From Caulobacteraceae bacterium (GTDB lineage Bacteria > Pseudomonadota > Alphaproteobacteria > Caulobacterales > Caulobacteraceae), in contig CANJLH010000007.1 of assembly GCA_947475415.1 (NCBI GenBank), positions 114,726-178,725 of the forward strand: a DNA stretch of 64,000 nucleotides. Direction: 5' to 3'. The notes beneath the pieces were generated by a model. That model was not told the origin of the DNA. It saw only the letters and a program-made list of their open reading frames with translations, and did no database searches. A program made the translations under genes and the position numbers. Positions 52,282 through 61,985 of this stretch are shown piece after piece (positions within the stretch are counted from its first letter, which is position 1; each line of letters opens with the position of its first letter).

Positions 52282-54599
52282 ACGAGATGACCCAGGCCGC
52301 TCGCTTCGTCGGCCAGCGCGTTCCGCGCAAGGAAGACCGCCGCCTGCTCACCGGCAACGGCGCCTACACCGACGACATCACCGTCCCCGGCATGCTGCAC
52401 GCGGCCTTTGTGCGCAGCTACATCGCCCGCGGAACCATTAAGTCGATCAACACCGATGCCGCTAAGGCCCTGCCTGGGGTACATGCGGTCTATGTGGCCG
52501 ACGACCTGCGCACCTTAGATATCAAGTTCCTGCAGCTCTACTCTTCGCCCACGGCGCCGGCGCCGGCCATGTGGCCCTTGGCCGACGGCCGCATCGCTCA
52601 TGTGGGCGAACCGGTGGTGATTGTACTGGCCGACAGCCGGGCGCTGGCTGAGGACGGCGCGGCCCTGGTGGAGGTCGACTACGAATCCGAGGAGCCGGTG
52701 GTCACCCTGGAACAGGCCAGGGCGCTCACCAAGGCGATCCATCCGGACCTCGGCGTCAAGCCCGCCGACACAATGATCGTCCCGTCGGACGATGCCATGG
52801 CCGAGACCTTCGCCAAGGCCGCCCATGTGGTCACCGGCACGATCCGCCACCAGCGCCAGGCCCATTCGCCGATGGAGACCCGCGGAGTGGTGGCCCAGCC
52901 CAAGGGAACCGGTGAACTCACCGTCTGGGTTTCCTGCCAGAGCCCGCACATGGCGGCGCGCTACCTGTCCGAGGCTTTCAACCTGCCGGCCCACTCCATC
53001 CGCGTCATCGCCAAGGATGTCGGCGGCGCCTTCGGGCTGAAGGTGCAGCTATGGCGCGAGGAGGTGGCGGCCGTGGCCGCGGCCCTGATCGCCAACCGCC
53101 CCGTGAAATGGATCGAGGACCGGCTGGAGAATCTGACCAGCGCCAACCAGGCCCGTGAGCAGGAAGTCACCGTCAAGCTGGCCCTGGACGCCGACGCCAA
53201 GCTGCTGGCGGCGGACCTGGAATATCACTCCAACATCGGCGCCTTTCCGCATGGCATAGGCGCCAACGCACTCGGAATGATGATGTTCCCCGGACCCTAC
53301 CGGCTGCCGCGGCTGAGCGTGAACGCCAACGCCTATTTCTCCAACACCTGCGGCGAGGCGGCCTTTCGCGGCCCGTGGATGGTGGAGTCCCTGGCCCGCG
53401 AGACAATGCTCGACGTCGCGGCGCGCCAGATCGGCATCGACCCCCTGGAAATCCGCCGGCGCAATCTGATCACCCGGGAGGAGCAGCCCTTCACCACCTG
53501 CATGGGTACGGTGCTGAACTGGGTGACCCCCCGCGAGACCCTGGAGCTGGCCGTCGAGAAGATCGACGTCGCCGCCTTCCGCGCCGAACAGGCCAAGGCT
53601 CGCACCGAGGGTCGCTACCTCGGCCTGGGGTTTGCGACCTATGTCGAACCCACCACCATGAACATGGGCGGGGTGCTATCCTCCGAATGGGCGCAGGTGC
53701 AGGTGGAGCCCACCGGCAAGGTCACCGCGGTGATCTCCACCCACTCCCAGGGCCACGGCACCGAGACCACCATGGCTCAGGTGATCGCTGATGAACTCGG
53801 CGTACCCTTCAATGACGTCAGCGTCTTCGAGGACGACTCCTCCCGCGGCAGCTTCGGCGCCGGCGCGGGCGGCAGCCGTCAGGCGGTGGCCGGCGGCGGC
53901 GCGGCGATCCACGCCATCGCCATCCTCAAGGCCAAGATCAAGGCCATCGCCGCACACCTGCTCAACGCCAGCGCGGATGCTGTGGAGATCGAATCCGGCA
54001 TGATCCGGGTGAAGGGGGTGGAGGAGATGACCACCTCCCTCGCCTCCCTGGCCGCCACCGCCTATTTCGAGACCCCGCGCCTGCCGCCGGGCATGGAGGC
54101 TGGGCTTACCGCCCAATACCGCTATAGCCCGCCGCCCTTCGTGTTTTCCAACGCCACCCACGCCTGTGTCTGCGAAGTCGACCGGGACACCGGTGTGGTG
54201 AAGATCCTGCGCTGGGTGGCCAGCGAGGATTGCGGGGTGATGATCAACCCCTCCGTCGTCGAGGGCCAGATCGCCGGCGGCGTGACCCAAGGCGTCGGCG
54301 GCGTGCTGATGGAGCAGATCCGCTACGACGCGGACGGAAACCCCACCGCGGCCACCTTCAAGGACTACCTGGTCCCCGGCATCTTCGACATGCCGGAGAT
54401 CGAGTACTGCCACATGATCACCCCGGCCGATAACCCGGGCGGCTTCAAGGGCATCGGCGAAGGCGGCGCGATCATCGGTCCGCCGACTATCATCAACGCC
54501 GTGGCCGACGCGCTGTCCCCGTTTGGGGTCCGCACCCTCGACCTGCCGCTCTCGCCGCCCAGGCTGCTTGCCCTGATGGATGGGGCCGAGGCGAAGTGA
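52278..54599 (+). CDS. Molybdenum hydroxylase large subunit (CoxL/XdhB type)
   Basis: 773-residue molybdopterin-binding subunit: GQRVPRKEDRRLLTGNG start, DVGGAFGLK, AFRGPW at the active-site loop, QGHGTETTMAQV, and GIGEGGAIIGPP with the catalytic Glu. The AYxCSFR loop that marks true aerobic CO dehydrogenase (form I) is absent, so CO is unlikely. Family options include aldehydes, N-heterocycles or a CoA-linked substrate. Followed after 7 bp by an ACAD and a hydratase, so a hydroxylation step ahead of beta-oxidation is inferred. Confidence 0.92.
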   Translation: MNEMTQAARFVGQRVPRKEDRRLLTGNGAYTDDITVPGMLHAAFVRSYIARGTIKSINTDAAKALPGVHAVYVADDLRTLDIKFLQLYSSPTAPAPAMWPLADGRIAHVGEPVVIVLADSRALAEDGAALVEVDYESEEPVVTLEQARALTKAIHPDLGVKPADTMIVPSDDAMAETFAKAAHVVTGTIRHQRQAHSPMETRGVVAQPKGTGELTVWVSCQSPHMAARYLSEAFNLPAHSIRVIAKDVGGAFGLKVQLWREEVAAVAAALIANRPVKWIEDRLENLTSANQAREQEVTVKLALDADAKLLAADLEYHSNIGAFPHGIGANALGMMMFPGPYRLPRLSVNANAYFSNTCGEAAFRGPWMVESLARETMLDVAARQIGIDPLEIRRRNLITREEQPFTTCMGTVLNWVTPRETLELAVEKIDVAAFRAEQAKARTEGRYLGLGFATYVEPTTMNMGGVLSSEWAQVQVEPTGKVTAVISTHSQGHGTETTMAQVIADELGVPFNDVSVFEDDSSRGSFGAGAGGSRQAVAGGGAAIHAIAILKAKIKAIAAHLLNASADAVEIESGMIRVKGVEEMTTSLASLAATAYFETPRLPPGMEAGLTAQYRYSPPPFVFSNATHACVCEVDRDTGVVKILRWVASEDCGVMINPSVVEGQIAGGVTQGVGGVLMEQIRYDADGNPTAATFKDYLVPGIFDMPEIEYCHMITPADNPGGFKGIGEGGAIIGPPTIINAVADALSPFGVRTLDLPLSPPRLLALMDGAEAK

Positions 54600-54606
54600 T
54601 CTCCCT

Positions 54607-55767
54607 ATGATTTTCGACGAACAGACCGTCCTGATCCGCGACACGGTGCGGAAATTCGTCGAGCGGGAGTTGATCCCGCTCGAACTGCACGTGCTCAAAC
54701 AGGAGGTTTCGGCCGACGACGGCTCAGCGCTGAGCCCTGAGCAGTTCCAGCGCCTGCGCGATGTCTCCAAGGAACTGGGCCTTTGGGGCCTCGACGCGCC
54801 GGAGGAGTTCGACGGACTGAACCTGCCGCAAGTGACCATGGCGGCGGTGTTCGAGGAGCTGGGCCGGTCCATCACCCACTTCGTGCTGCCGCCGGACACG
54901 CCCAACCTGCGGATGATGGCCGCTGTGGGCACGCCGGAGCAGAAGGAGAAATATCTGCGGCCCTACATCGAGGGCCGTCTGACCTCCGCCATCTGCATCT
55001 CCGAGCCCGGCGCCGGCGGCGACCCGGCCGGCATCACCACCAAGGCCCTGCGCACCGCAGACGGCTGGGTGCTCAACGGCCGCAAGATCTGGATCACCAA
55101 CGCCCGCCAGGCGGACTTCATGATCGCCATGGCCCGGGTGGGCGACGGCGGCCGCCAGGAGGGGATCACCGCCTTCATCGTCGAGAGGGGAACGGCAGGG
55201 GTCAACATCCAGCGGGCCATCCCGATGGTCGCCGACACCCTGACCTATGAGCTCACCTTCGACGACTGTCTGTTGCCCGAGGGCGCCCTGCTGGGCCAGG
55301 TTGGCCAGGGCTACGCGCCCATGCAGTTGCGGCTGGTGACCCGGCGGCTGGAGATGGGGGCCCGCTGCATCGGCATGGCCAGCCGCGCCCTGGAGATCCT
55401 CTGCGAGCACGCCCGCCAGCGGGTGACCTTCGGCGAGCGCCTGGCTGACCGCCAGGCCGTGCAGTGGTGGGTGGCCGACATTTCCACCCGCATCCACGCC
55501 GCGCGGCTGATGGTCCACGACGCCGCCGAGAAGGTCGACCGCGGCGAAGACGTCCGCCACGAGGCCTCCATGCTCAAGGTGTTCGCCACCGAAATGGCCT
55601 ATGACGCCTGCGACCACGCCATGCAGACCCTGGGCGCCATGGGCATGACCAAGGAGCTGCCGCTCTATCACCTGTGGCACCGGGCCCGGATCATGCGGAT
55701 CTACGAGGGGCCCAGCGAAGTGCACCGCCAGACCATCGCAAGGCGCGTGTTGGGAGGACGGCGATGA
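54607..55767 (+). CDS. Acyl-CoA dehydrogenase (YEGP type)
   Basis: 386-residue ACAD with SEPGAGGDPAGI FAD loop and C-terminal RIYEGPSEVHRQ; Glu367 sits where medium-chain ACADs have their catalytic base, so this one looks fully competent alone. No beta-type partner is adjacent. The ATG at 54607 is 7 bp after the molybdenum large subunit, and its stop overlaps the next ATG (ATGA). Confidence 0.92.
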   Translation: MIFDEQTVLIRDTVRKFVERELIPLELHVLKQEVSADDGSALSPEQFQRLRDVSKELGLWGLDAPEEFDGLNLPQVTMAAVFEELGRSITHFVLPPDTPNLRMMAAVGTPEQKEKYLRPYIEGRLTSAICISEPGAGGDPAGITTKALRTADGWVLNGRKIWITNARQADFMIAMARVGDGGRQEGITAFIVERGTAGVNIQRAIPMVADTLTYELTFDDCLLPEGALLGQVGQGYAPMQLRLVTRRLEMGARCIGMASRALEILCEHARQRVTFGERLADRQAVQWWVADISTRIHAARLMVHDAAEKVDRGEDVRHEASMLKVFATEMAYDACDHAMQTLGAMGMTKELPLYHLWHRARIMRIYEGPSEVHRQTIARRVLGGRR

Positions 55768-56507
55768 GCGGGCTCGTCTTACGCGACGACCAGGGCGGGC
55801 TTTGCACCCTGACCCTCAATCGGCCGGATAAGCTCAACGCGCTCTCCATGGAGCTATTCGAGGAGCTGAACGCCCATCTGATTAGCCTGGCCGCCAGCGA
55901 CACGATCCAGTGCGTGGTGATCAAGGGCGCCGGTAAATGCTTCTCCGCCGGCCACGACCTGGGCGGCATCGCCGAGGGCGAGACCCACGCAACCCCCAAC
56001 TTCCAGGCCCATGTGGTGGAGCGACTGGCGACGATGCCCCAGCCGGTGATCGCCGCCGTCCACGGCCATTGCTACACCGGCGCCCTGGAGCTGGCGCTGG
56101 CCGCCGACATCATCGTCGCCGCCGAGTCCGCCCGCTTCGCCGACACCCACGCGCGCTTCTCGCTGGTGCCGGTGTGGGGGATGAGTCAGCGCCTGCCGCG
56201 ACGCATCGGCGCCTACAAGGCCCGCGAGATGATGTTCACCTGCGCCACCTACACCGGCCAGCAAGCCGCCGCCATGGGCCTGGCCGCTCAGTGCGTTCCG
56301 GACGACCAGTACGACCGGACCGTGGCCGACCTGGCGGCGACGATCCTCGCCCAGGCGTCGCACAGCCACCGGGCCAACAAGCGCCTGCTGCTGGAGACCG
56401 ACGGCCTGCCCCTGTCGGCAGGCCTGGCCCATGAGGTCTATTTCGGCGCCGGACGCGGGCCCGACATGCAAGACCGCATCGCCGCCTTCCGCAACCGCAA
56501 GGGTTAG
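55764..56507 (+). CDS. Enoyl-CoA hydratase/isomerase family protein
   Basis: 247-residue crotonase-fold protein. SAGHDLGG forms the oxyanion hole and GALELALAAD carries the first Glu. The second Glu position is His in FADTHARFS, as in the protein at 6388. It overlaps the ACAD by 4 bp and the convergent GST by 4 bp. Hydration of the enoyl-CoA from the preceding ACAD is the obvious role, with the caveat on the second catalytic residue. Confidence 0.88.
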   Translation: MSGLVLRDDQGGLCTLTLNRPDKLNALSMELFEELNAHLISLAASDTIQCVVIKGAGKCFSAGHDLGGIAEGETHATPNFQAHVVERLATMPQPVIAAVHGHCYTGALELALAADIIVAAESARFADTHARFSLVPVWGMSQRLPRRIGAYKAREMMFTCATYTGQQAAAMGLAAQCVPDDQYDRTVADLAATILAQASHSHRANKRLLLETDGLPLSAGLAHEVYFGAGRGPDMQDRIAAFRNRKG

Positions 56508-57100
56508 GCTGGCTGAAGCAGCCCTTCGTGCTGTAGAGCCAGCTTCACCGCCGCCCGGGTCTCCATGCGGTCGCCAAATGCCGTTAGCGTCGCGGGGATC
56601 GGCACCCCGTTTTGCTTCGACCAGCGCAGCATCACATACAGATAGGCGTCGGCCACGCCCGCTTGGCCGCCGAACAAATAACCCTCTCCAACCTTGTCGC
56701 TGAGCAGGCCCAGCCGTTGTGCGATGCTCTCCCGCGCCTTGGCTTTCTGGCCTTCGTCGGCGTCGGGGGTGAAGAACGGTTTGAAGCCCTTGTGCAGCTC
56801 GGTGGATATGAAGGCCATGGTCTCCAGCAGGCGGTAACGCCCCAGGACGCCCTGTGGCGCCAGGCGTGGGACCCTGTCGGCGATCCAGCTTAGGATGGCG
56901 ATGTTCTCAGTGAGCACTTGGCCGTCGTCGAATGCCAGGGCCGGCACATAGCCCTTGGGATTGACCGCTCGGAAGTCCTCACCGGTCTCAGTGGTCTTCG
57001 TCTTCAGGTCGACCTTCACCGGCTCAAAATCCAGGCCCGCCTCATGGAGGGCAATGTGATCGGCAAGGCTGCAGGCGCCGGGCGCCAGGTAAAGCTTCAT
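56504..57100 (-). CDS. Beta-class glutathione S-transferase
   Basis: 198 residues very like bacterial beta-class GST (GstA of E. coli): APGACSLADHIALHEAGLDF with Cys10 as the mixed-disulfide residue, NPKGYVPAL cis-Pro segment, and helical C-terminal domain. Monocistronic, divergent from the hydratase-2 gene. Detoxification or redox role; substrate unknown. Confidence 0.92.
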   Translation of the reverse strand: MKLYLAPGACSLADHIALHEAGLDFEPVKVDLKTKTTETGEDFRAVNPKGYVPALAFDDGQVLTENIAILSWIADRVPRLAPQGVLGRYRLLETMAFISTELHKGFKPFFTPDADEGQKAKARESIAQRLGLLSDKVGEGYLFGGQAGVADAYLYVMLRWSKQNGVPIPATLTAFGDRMETRAAVKLALQHEGLLQPA

Positions 57101-57244
57101 CGCTGCCCCCCCTGGAAAGCGGCATGCGATTGGAACTGGGCGTGGGACATGGTCGAACTCCGGGGATGAGCTGCAGGTGTAACGCGCGACGCGTCCTTGC
57201 GTTCAACTGCTGGCATTGCGCTGCGCCGCGTCTAAGTTGGACCG

Positions 57245-58090
57245 ATGCCGATTTCCTATCCTCAGATTCTCGACGTCGCCCTGCCGCCGGAGGCCTGGTC
57301 CTGGGATGAGCGCGACTGCCTGATCTATGCCCTCTCCATCGGTTTCGGCCGCGACCCGCTGGACCGGCGGGAACTGCACTACGTCAGCGAGGGGCCGGGG
57401 TTCCGCACCTGCGCCGCCTTCGCCAGCGTCATCGGCGCCAGCGCCGGCCTGCGCGGCGAGGTGCTGGGCATCAATCCGCGCCTGAGGGTGCATGGCGAGG
57501 CTCGCGCGGTGTTCCTCGCCCCCGTGCCCGTCGCGGGAACCGGCATTGGCCACACCCGGGTGATCGAGGCCTTTGACCACGGCCCCAAGGTCGGCGCGGC
57601 GATCATCAGCCGCACGGACCTGACCGACGCCGCCGGCGCGCCCCTGGCCACCGTCGACATGACCAGTTTCGCCCGTGGCGACGGCGGTTTCGGCGGCCCG
57701 CCGGGGCCCGTCTCCCCCGCCCTGCCGGACCGGGCGCCGGATCGCACCGCCGAGGTCGTCACCCTGACCAACCAGGCGCTGCTGTTCCGCCTGCTGCGCG
57801 ACCGCAACAAGCTGCATTCCGATCCCGGCCGCGCCGCCGCCGCCGGCTTCCCCCGTCCGATACTGCACGGCCTTTGCCTGTTCGGGATCGCCTGGCGGGC
57901 GCTCTTGATGGAATTCGCCGACTGGGCGCCCGAACGTATCCGTGAGCAGAGCGTCCGCTTCGCCCGCCCGGTGTTTCCCGGCGACACCCTCACGTTCAAT
58001 TTCTGGCGCCAAGGCGGCGAAATCGTCTTTGAGGCCAATGTCGCCGGACGCGGCGCGGTCTTGCGCAATGGCCGCGCCGTGATTGACTAG
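57245..58090 (+). CDS. MaoC-type enoyl-CoA hydratase 2
   Basis: 281-residue double-hotdog protein. The hydratase-2 motif is DRNKLHSDP, then GFPRPILHGLCLFG, both diagnostic for (R)-specific 2-enoyl-CoA hydratases of the MFE-2/MaoC family; Asp and His of that motif are the catalytic pair. Its weak ribosome site makes the ATG at 57245 the only good start. The next gene, a cyclase, starts 25 bp later. Confidence 0.9.
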   Translation: MPISYPQILDVALPPEAWSWDERDCLIYALSIGFGRDPLDRRELHYVSEGPGFRTCAAFASVIGASAGLRGEVLGINPRLRVHGEARAVFLAPVPVAGTGIGHTRVIEAFDHGPKVGAAIISRTDLTDAAGAPLATVDMTSFARGDGGFGGPPGPVSPALPDRAPDRTAEVVTLTNQALLFRLLRDRNKLHSDPGRAAAAGFPRPILHGLCLFGIAWRALLMEFADWAPERIREQSVRFARPVFPGDTLTFNFWRQGGEIVFEANVAGRGAVLRNGRAVID

Positions 58091-58115
58091 GGCAAACGAC
58101 CTCTGAGGAGACGAA

Positions 58116-59147
58116 ATGGCCGACCAACCCAACCCGCGCTGGAAGCGCCGCCCCGAGGGCTCCACCTGGGGCGACTTCGGTCCCGACGATCAGTTGGGCC
58201 GCCTCAACCTGGTCACCCCTGAGAAGGTGCGCCAGGGCGTCGCCGAGGTGAAGGAGGGCCGCACCTTCTGCCTCAGCCTGCCCCTGGATTTTCCGGGCGG
58301 CAGCAAGCTGGCGGCCCGGCGCTATCCGCCCGTGCTACGGCCTACCGAGCGTGACGGCCGGCCCAACATCAACTTCCGGCCGCCGCCCAACGACGACTAC
58401 GAACCCACCGACATCATCAGCGACGACCTGGTTATCCTCTATCTCCAGTACTCGACCCAATGGGACAGCTTCGCCCACGTCGGCGCTTATTTCGACGCCA
58501 ATGGCGATGGCATCGCCGAGCCGGTCTACTACAACGGCTATCGGGCCGGCATCGAGGTGGTGGGGCCCGATGACATGGACGGCAGCCCCTGCGCCAAGGC
58601 GCTGGGGGTGGAAAACATGGCGGTCCATGGAATCCAGGGCCGCGGGGTGATGATCGACCTGGAGGCCCACTTCGGCCGGGACAAAAAGCTGATCGGCTAT
58701 GACGAACTGATGGCGGTGATCGCGGCCGACAAGGTGGTCGTCGAACCTGGCGACATCGTCTGCCTGCGCACCGGCTTCGATGAAGTGCTGCTGGAAATGA
58801 ACCGCGACCCCATCGGCAAGCGCCTGCATGGCTCCTGCGCGGCCCTGAACGGGCGCGACCAGCGGCTCCTGCAGTGGATCACCGACAGCGGCCTGGCGGT
58901 GCTGGCCTCCGACTGCTTCGCCGTGGAGGCGTTGCCGGCCCAGGGCGGCGCGGGCGCCTGCGCATCGCTGCCGCTGCATGAGCACTGCCTGTTCAAGCTC
59001 GGGGTGCACCTGGGCGAGCTCTGGCGGCTGTCGGAACTGGCCGACTGGCTGCGCGCTAACGGCCGCAGCCGCTTCCTGATGACCGCCCCGCCCCTGCGCC
59101 TGCCCGGCGCCGTGGGCTCGCCAGCGACGCCGATCGCGACGGTCTAG
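58116..59147 (+). CDS. Cyclase family protein (metal-dependent hydrolase)
   Basis: 343-residue cyclase-family (kynurenine formamidase/isatin hydrolase fold) protein. STQWDSFAHVGAYFD resembles the usual HxGTHxDxP metal loop but with QWD..AHVG, an insert-bearing variant. The gene at 60172 encodes a shorter paralogue (shared GLWGDDDALGTLN-like and QWDGF.HIG segments). Known members hydrolyse amides or lactones of aromatic compounds. GAGGAG before the ATG. Probably in one unit with the hydratase-2. Confidence 0.85.
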   Translation: MADQPNPRWKRRPEGSTWGDFGPDDQLGRLNLVTPEKVRQGVAEVKEGRTFCLSLPLDFPGGSKLAARRYPPVLRPTERDGRPNINFRPPPNDDYEPTDIISDDLVILYLQYSTQWDSFAHVGAYFDANGDGIAEPVYYNGYRAGIEVVGPDDMDGSPCAKALGVENMAVHGIQGRGVMIDLEAHFGRDKKLIGYDELMAVIAADKVVVEPGDIVCLRTGFDEVLLEMNRDPIGKRLHGSCAALNGRDQRLLQWITDSGLAVLASDCFAVEALPAQGGAGACASLPLHEHCLFKLGVHLGELWRLSELADWLRANGRSRFLMTAPPLRLPGAVGSPATPIATV

Positions 59148-59148
59148 C

Positions 59149-60048
59149 CTATAACACCGCCTCGGCGATCCGCCCCAGCGCCCCGTCGATATCCGCCTCG
59201 TTCAGCAGCGTCGGCAGCGAGATCAGCACCCGGTCGCAACCCGCCATGGCGTAGCGGGCGACCAGCCGGCGATCGACCCGCTGTCCCGGCCCGATGTCGC
59301 CGTCGATCTGGGGGCCACGGATGATGGCGGTGATCTGCAGGGTGGCGGGGTCACGCCCGGCCGCCTGCGCCAGTTCGTCCATCCGCCGCCGGCCCGCCGC
59401 GATGATCGCCGGGCCATTGGCCACGTCCTCGCGGGTCACGAACGCCGGCAGCCAGCCGTCGCCATAATCCACCACCTTGGCGAAGGTCTTCTCGCCGGCC
59501 TTGGCGCCGATCAGCACCGGCGGCCAGGGCTTGCTGGCCGGCTGAGGGAACAGTTGCACCGGCGGGATTTGATAGAATTCGCCGTCGTGGGTGACGGTTT
59601 CCTGGCTCCACAGCTTCTTCATGACCTGCACGATCTCGCGCGTCTGCGCCCAGCGCCGGTCCCAATTGCCGCCCAGCAGTTCGCACTCCACCTTGCTCCA
59701 GCCCACCCCGGCGCCGACCAGCAAGCGACCCCCGGAATAGAAGTCCACGCTGGCAAGTTCCTTGGCGAACTGCACCGGATTGTGCTCAGGGATCAGGAAC
59801 ACCCCGCCCCCGAACCTGATTTTCGACGTCGCCGCCGAGATCCGCGCCAGGGCAACCAATGTGTCCTGGAAGAAAGGCACCCCGTGGGCATGGACGCTAT
59901 GGCCCGGCTGGTCCACCGGACGGATCGGATGCTCACCGTAGAAGATTGACTCAAAGCCCATCTCCTCCGCGCGTTTGGCCACCAGGGCCGCGTCGATGTC
60001 AGGGGTCGGATGCGGCGGGGTGGGCGGACGGCTGATGCCGATGTGCAT
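59149..60048 (-). CDS. LLM-class flavin-dependent oxidoreductase
   Basis: 299-residue luciferase-like protein: HIGISRPPTPPHPTPDIDAA start, GGRLLVGAGVGWSKVECELLG loop diagnostic of the F420-type group, PWPPVLIGAK late. Ends 2 bp from the convergent cyclase stop. AGGAG precedes the ATG. Likely oxidoreductase of a peripheral route; cofactor choice (FMN or F420) is open. Confidence 0.87.
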   Translation of the reverse strand: MHIGISRPPTPPHPTPDIDAALVAKRAEEMGFESIFYGEHPIRPVDQPGHSVHAHGVPFFQDTLVALARISAATSKIRFGGGVFLIPEHNPVQFAKELASVDFYSGGRLLVGAGVGWSKVECELLGGNWDRRWAQTREIVQVMKKLWSQETVTHDGEFYQIPPVQLFPQPASKPWPPVLIGAKAGEKTFAKVVDYGDGWLPAFVTREDVANGPAIIAAGRRRMDELAQAAGRDPATLQITAIIRGPQIDGDIGPGQRVDRRLVARYAMAGCDRVLISLPTLLNEADIDGALGRIAEAVL

Positions 60049-60171
60049 TGGGCGGCTCCTTCCCAGGTTTCCAACACGATAGTCTCTGCGCGGCGGATGA
60101 CCAGTGTCGAAGCCCTTGCCGAGTGAAAGCTGTCGGCACAGGATCGGTGCAAACGATCAGGGGAGGTTCAT

Positions 60172-61155
60172 GTGGCCTACGACTTCACCAAAGGCCTGCC
60201 GGCCTACGCCGATCTGCCGGTGAAGCCCGGCGCGCCCGCCGGCTCCTCCTGGGGCCTGTGGGGCGACGACGACGCCCTGGGGACGCTGAACCTGATGACG
60301 CCGGAGCGGGTCAAGGCGGCCCGGGCGCTGATCCAGCGCGGCGACGTCTTTCCCCTGGACTGGGACCTGGGCCTGCCCAACCCGCCGTTCTTCGGCCGCC
60401 CGCCGCTGTCCATGGAGGTGACGGTCTCGGCGCACCATGGCAACGGCGAGAACGACTTCATCGCCTTCAACCCCCAGGGGTCCAGCCAGTGGGATGGCTT
60501 CCGCCACATCGGCGCCAACGACCCCACCGTCCCCTGCGCCCGCTATAACGGAATTCCCAGCGAACAGCACGGGGTCGACCACTGGGCGCGCAAGGGCATC
60601 GTCGGGCGCGGCGTGATGGTGGACGTGGTCCGCTGGCGCGAGGCGCAAGGACGCCCCCTGGACATGGGCGGATCGGACGCCCTCACCGCCGCCGAGCTGA
60701 TCCAGATCCTGAAGGACCAGAAGACCACGGTGCAGCCCGGCGACGTTCTAATGCTGCGCTTCGGCTGGACCGACTGGTACCAGACCCTCGACCCTGAGAT
60801 CCGCGTCAAGCTGTCCAAATCCCGCGCGCCGCGTTCGCCGGGCCTGATCGCCGGCCGCGAGATGGTCGAAACCCTTTGGGACCTGCACATCGCCGCCGTC
60901 GTCGCCGACAACGCCACGGTGGAGGTGGCCCCCTTCTCCGCCGGCCTGTCGCCGGAGGAGACCGCCGGGACCTACAACAACCTGCATCAGCACCTGTTGC
61001 CCCTGCTCGGCATCCCCATGGGCGAGCTGTGGAACCTGGGACCGCTGGCCGCCGACTGCGCCGCCGACGGCCGCTATGAGGTGTTCCTCACCTCGGCGCC
61101 CCTGAACATCAAGGGCGGCGTCTCCTCCACCCCCAACGCCATCGCCATCAAATAG
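60172..61155 (+). CDS. Cyclase family protein (metal-dependent hydrolase)
   Basis: 327-residue paralogue of the protein at 58116: SSWGLWGDDDALGTLNLMTPE near 25, SSQWDGFRHIG metal-loop variant, and LGIPMGELWNLGPLA toward the end. The GTG start at 60172 follows GGGAGG; an ATG two bases upstream is out of frame. The VOC gene starts 8 bp after its stop, so both are cotranscribed. Hydrolysis of a lactone, amide or ring ketone is the family role. Confidence 0.85.
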   Translation: MAYDFTKGLPAYADLPVKPGAPAGSSWGLWGDDDALGTLNLMTPERVKAARALIQRGDVFPLDWDLGLPNPPFFGRPPLSMEVTVSAHHGNGENDFIAFNPQGSSQWDGFRHIGANDPTVPCARYNGIPSEQHGVDHWARKGIVGRGVMVDVVRWREAQGRPLDMGGSDALTAAELIQILKDQKTTVQPGDVLMLRFGWTDWYQTLDPEIRVKLSKSRAPRSPGLIAGREMVETLWDLHIAAVVADNATVEVAPFSAGLSPEETAGTYNNLHQHLLPLLGIPMGELWNLGPLAADCAADGRYEVFLTSAPLNIKGGVSSTPNAIAIK

Positions 61156-61163
61156 GACCCCCC

Positions 61164-61985
61164 ATGCTGATCAAGCGCATCGACCACCCGATCATCTGCG
61201 TGAAGGACCGCAAGCCCTGGGTGGCGGCCATGAAGCGGGTGCTGGACCTAGAGCCCCTGCACGGCCGCGACGGGGATGAATGGGGCTTCTCCAACGCCGA
61301 GGTGGCGGTGGGCGATGGGCTGATCGGCATCGTCGAGCCGGCGGGCGAAGCCTCGCAATTGACCCGCTTCCTCGCCGCCAACGACGAGGGCTATTACGCC
61401 ATGGCCGTGGACGTGGGCGGCATGGAGGGGCTGAAGGTCGCCGCCGCCCATTTCGCCGCCAACGACATCCCGGCCCGCGAAGCCAAGCGCGACGGCGAAA
61501 CCCGGCTCCTGTGGGTGCCGCCCCGCGCAGCCTGCGGCGTCCTCTACCAGGTGACCCCCGGCATGGCCCTCGAACAGGGGACCAACCCGCTCTACGTGGG
61601 AATTTCCGAGTACATCGTCGCAGTTCCTGATGCCAAGGCGGCGGCGGATCTCTACCGCAAGATCTTCGCCTTCGACGCCGCCGAGCCCGTTGAGGACAAG
61701 ACCCTGGGCTACAGGGGATTGCGCCTGCCGATCACCGGATCGAAATGGGCCGAGTCCGTGACCATGGCCGAACCCTCCGCCCCGGACGGCGCCCTGGCGA
61801 AACACCTGGCCGCCAAGGGCGAAGGCCTGTTCCAGTTCACCATCGACGTCACCGACCTGCCTAAGGAGATCGCCCGCCTGAACGCCGCCGGCATCCGCCA
61901 CGCCCCCCAGGGCGTCGCCGGCGACCGCATCGGCATCGACCCGGCGGAACTGTTCGGGGTGAGGATCGAACTGGCGGCGGTGTGA
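61164..61985 (+). CDS. Two-module VOC family protein
   Basis: 273 residues holding two VOC modules (about 1-130 and 148-270): IDHPIICVKDRKPWVAAM at the N-terminus and SEYIVAVPDAKAAADLYRKIF at the second. This is the size of ring-cleaving extradiol dioxygenases and two-module glyoxalases, but the metal triad is not clear to me. Linked to the cyclase, it may open or rearrange a ring intermediate. Confidence 0.85.
   Translation: MLIKRIDHPIICVKDRKPWVAAMKRVLDLEPLHGRDGDEWGFSNAEVAVGDGLIGIVEPAGEASQLTRFLAANDEGYYAMAVDVGGMEGLKVAAAHFAANDIPAREAKRDGETRLLWVPPRAACGVLYQVTPGMALEQGTNPLYVGISEYIVAVPDAKAAADLYRKIFAFDAAEPVEDKTLGYRGLRLPITGSKWAESVTMAEPSAPDGALAKHLAAKGEGLFQFTIDVTDLPKEIARLNAAGIRHAPQGVAGDRIGIDPAELFGVRIELAAV

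Noticed and set aside
52278..54599. Aerobic carbon monoxide dehydrogenase
   Set aside because: The large subunit has AFRGPW rather than the form I AYxCSFR loop, so CO oxidation is not supported.
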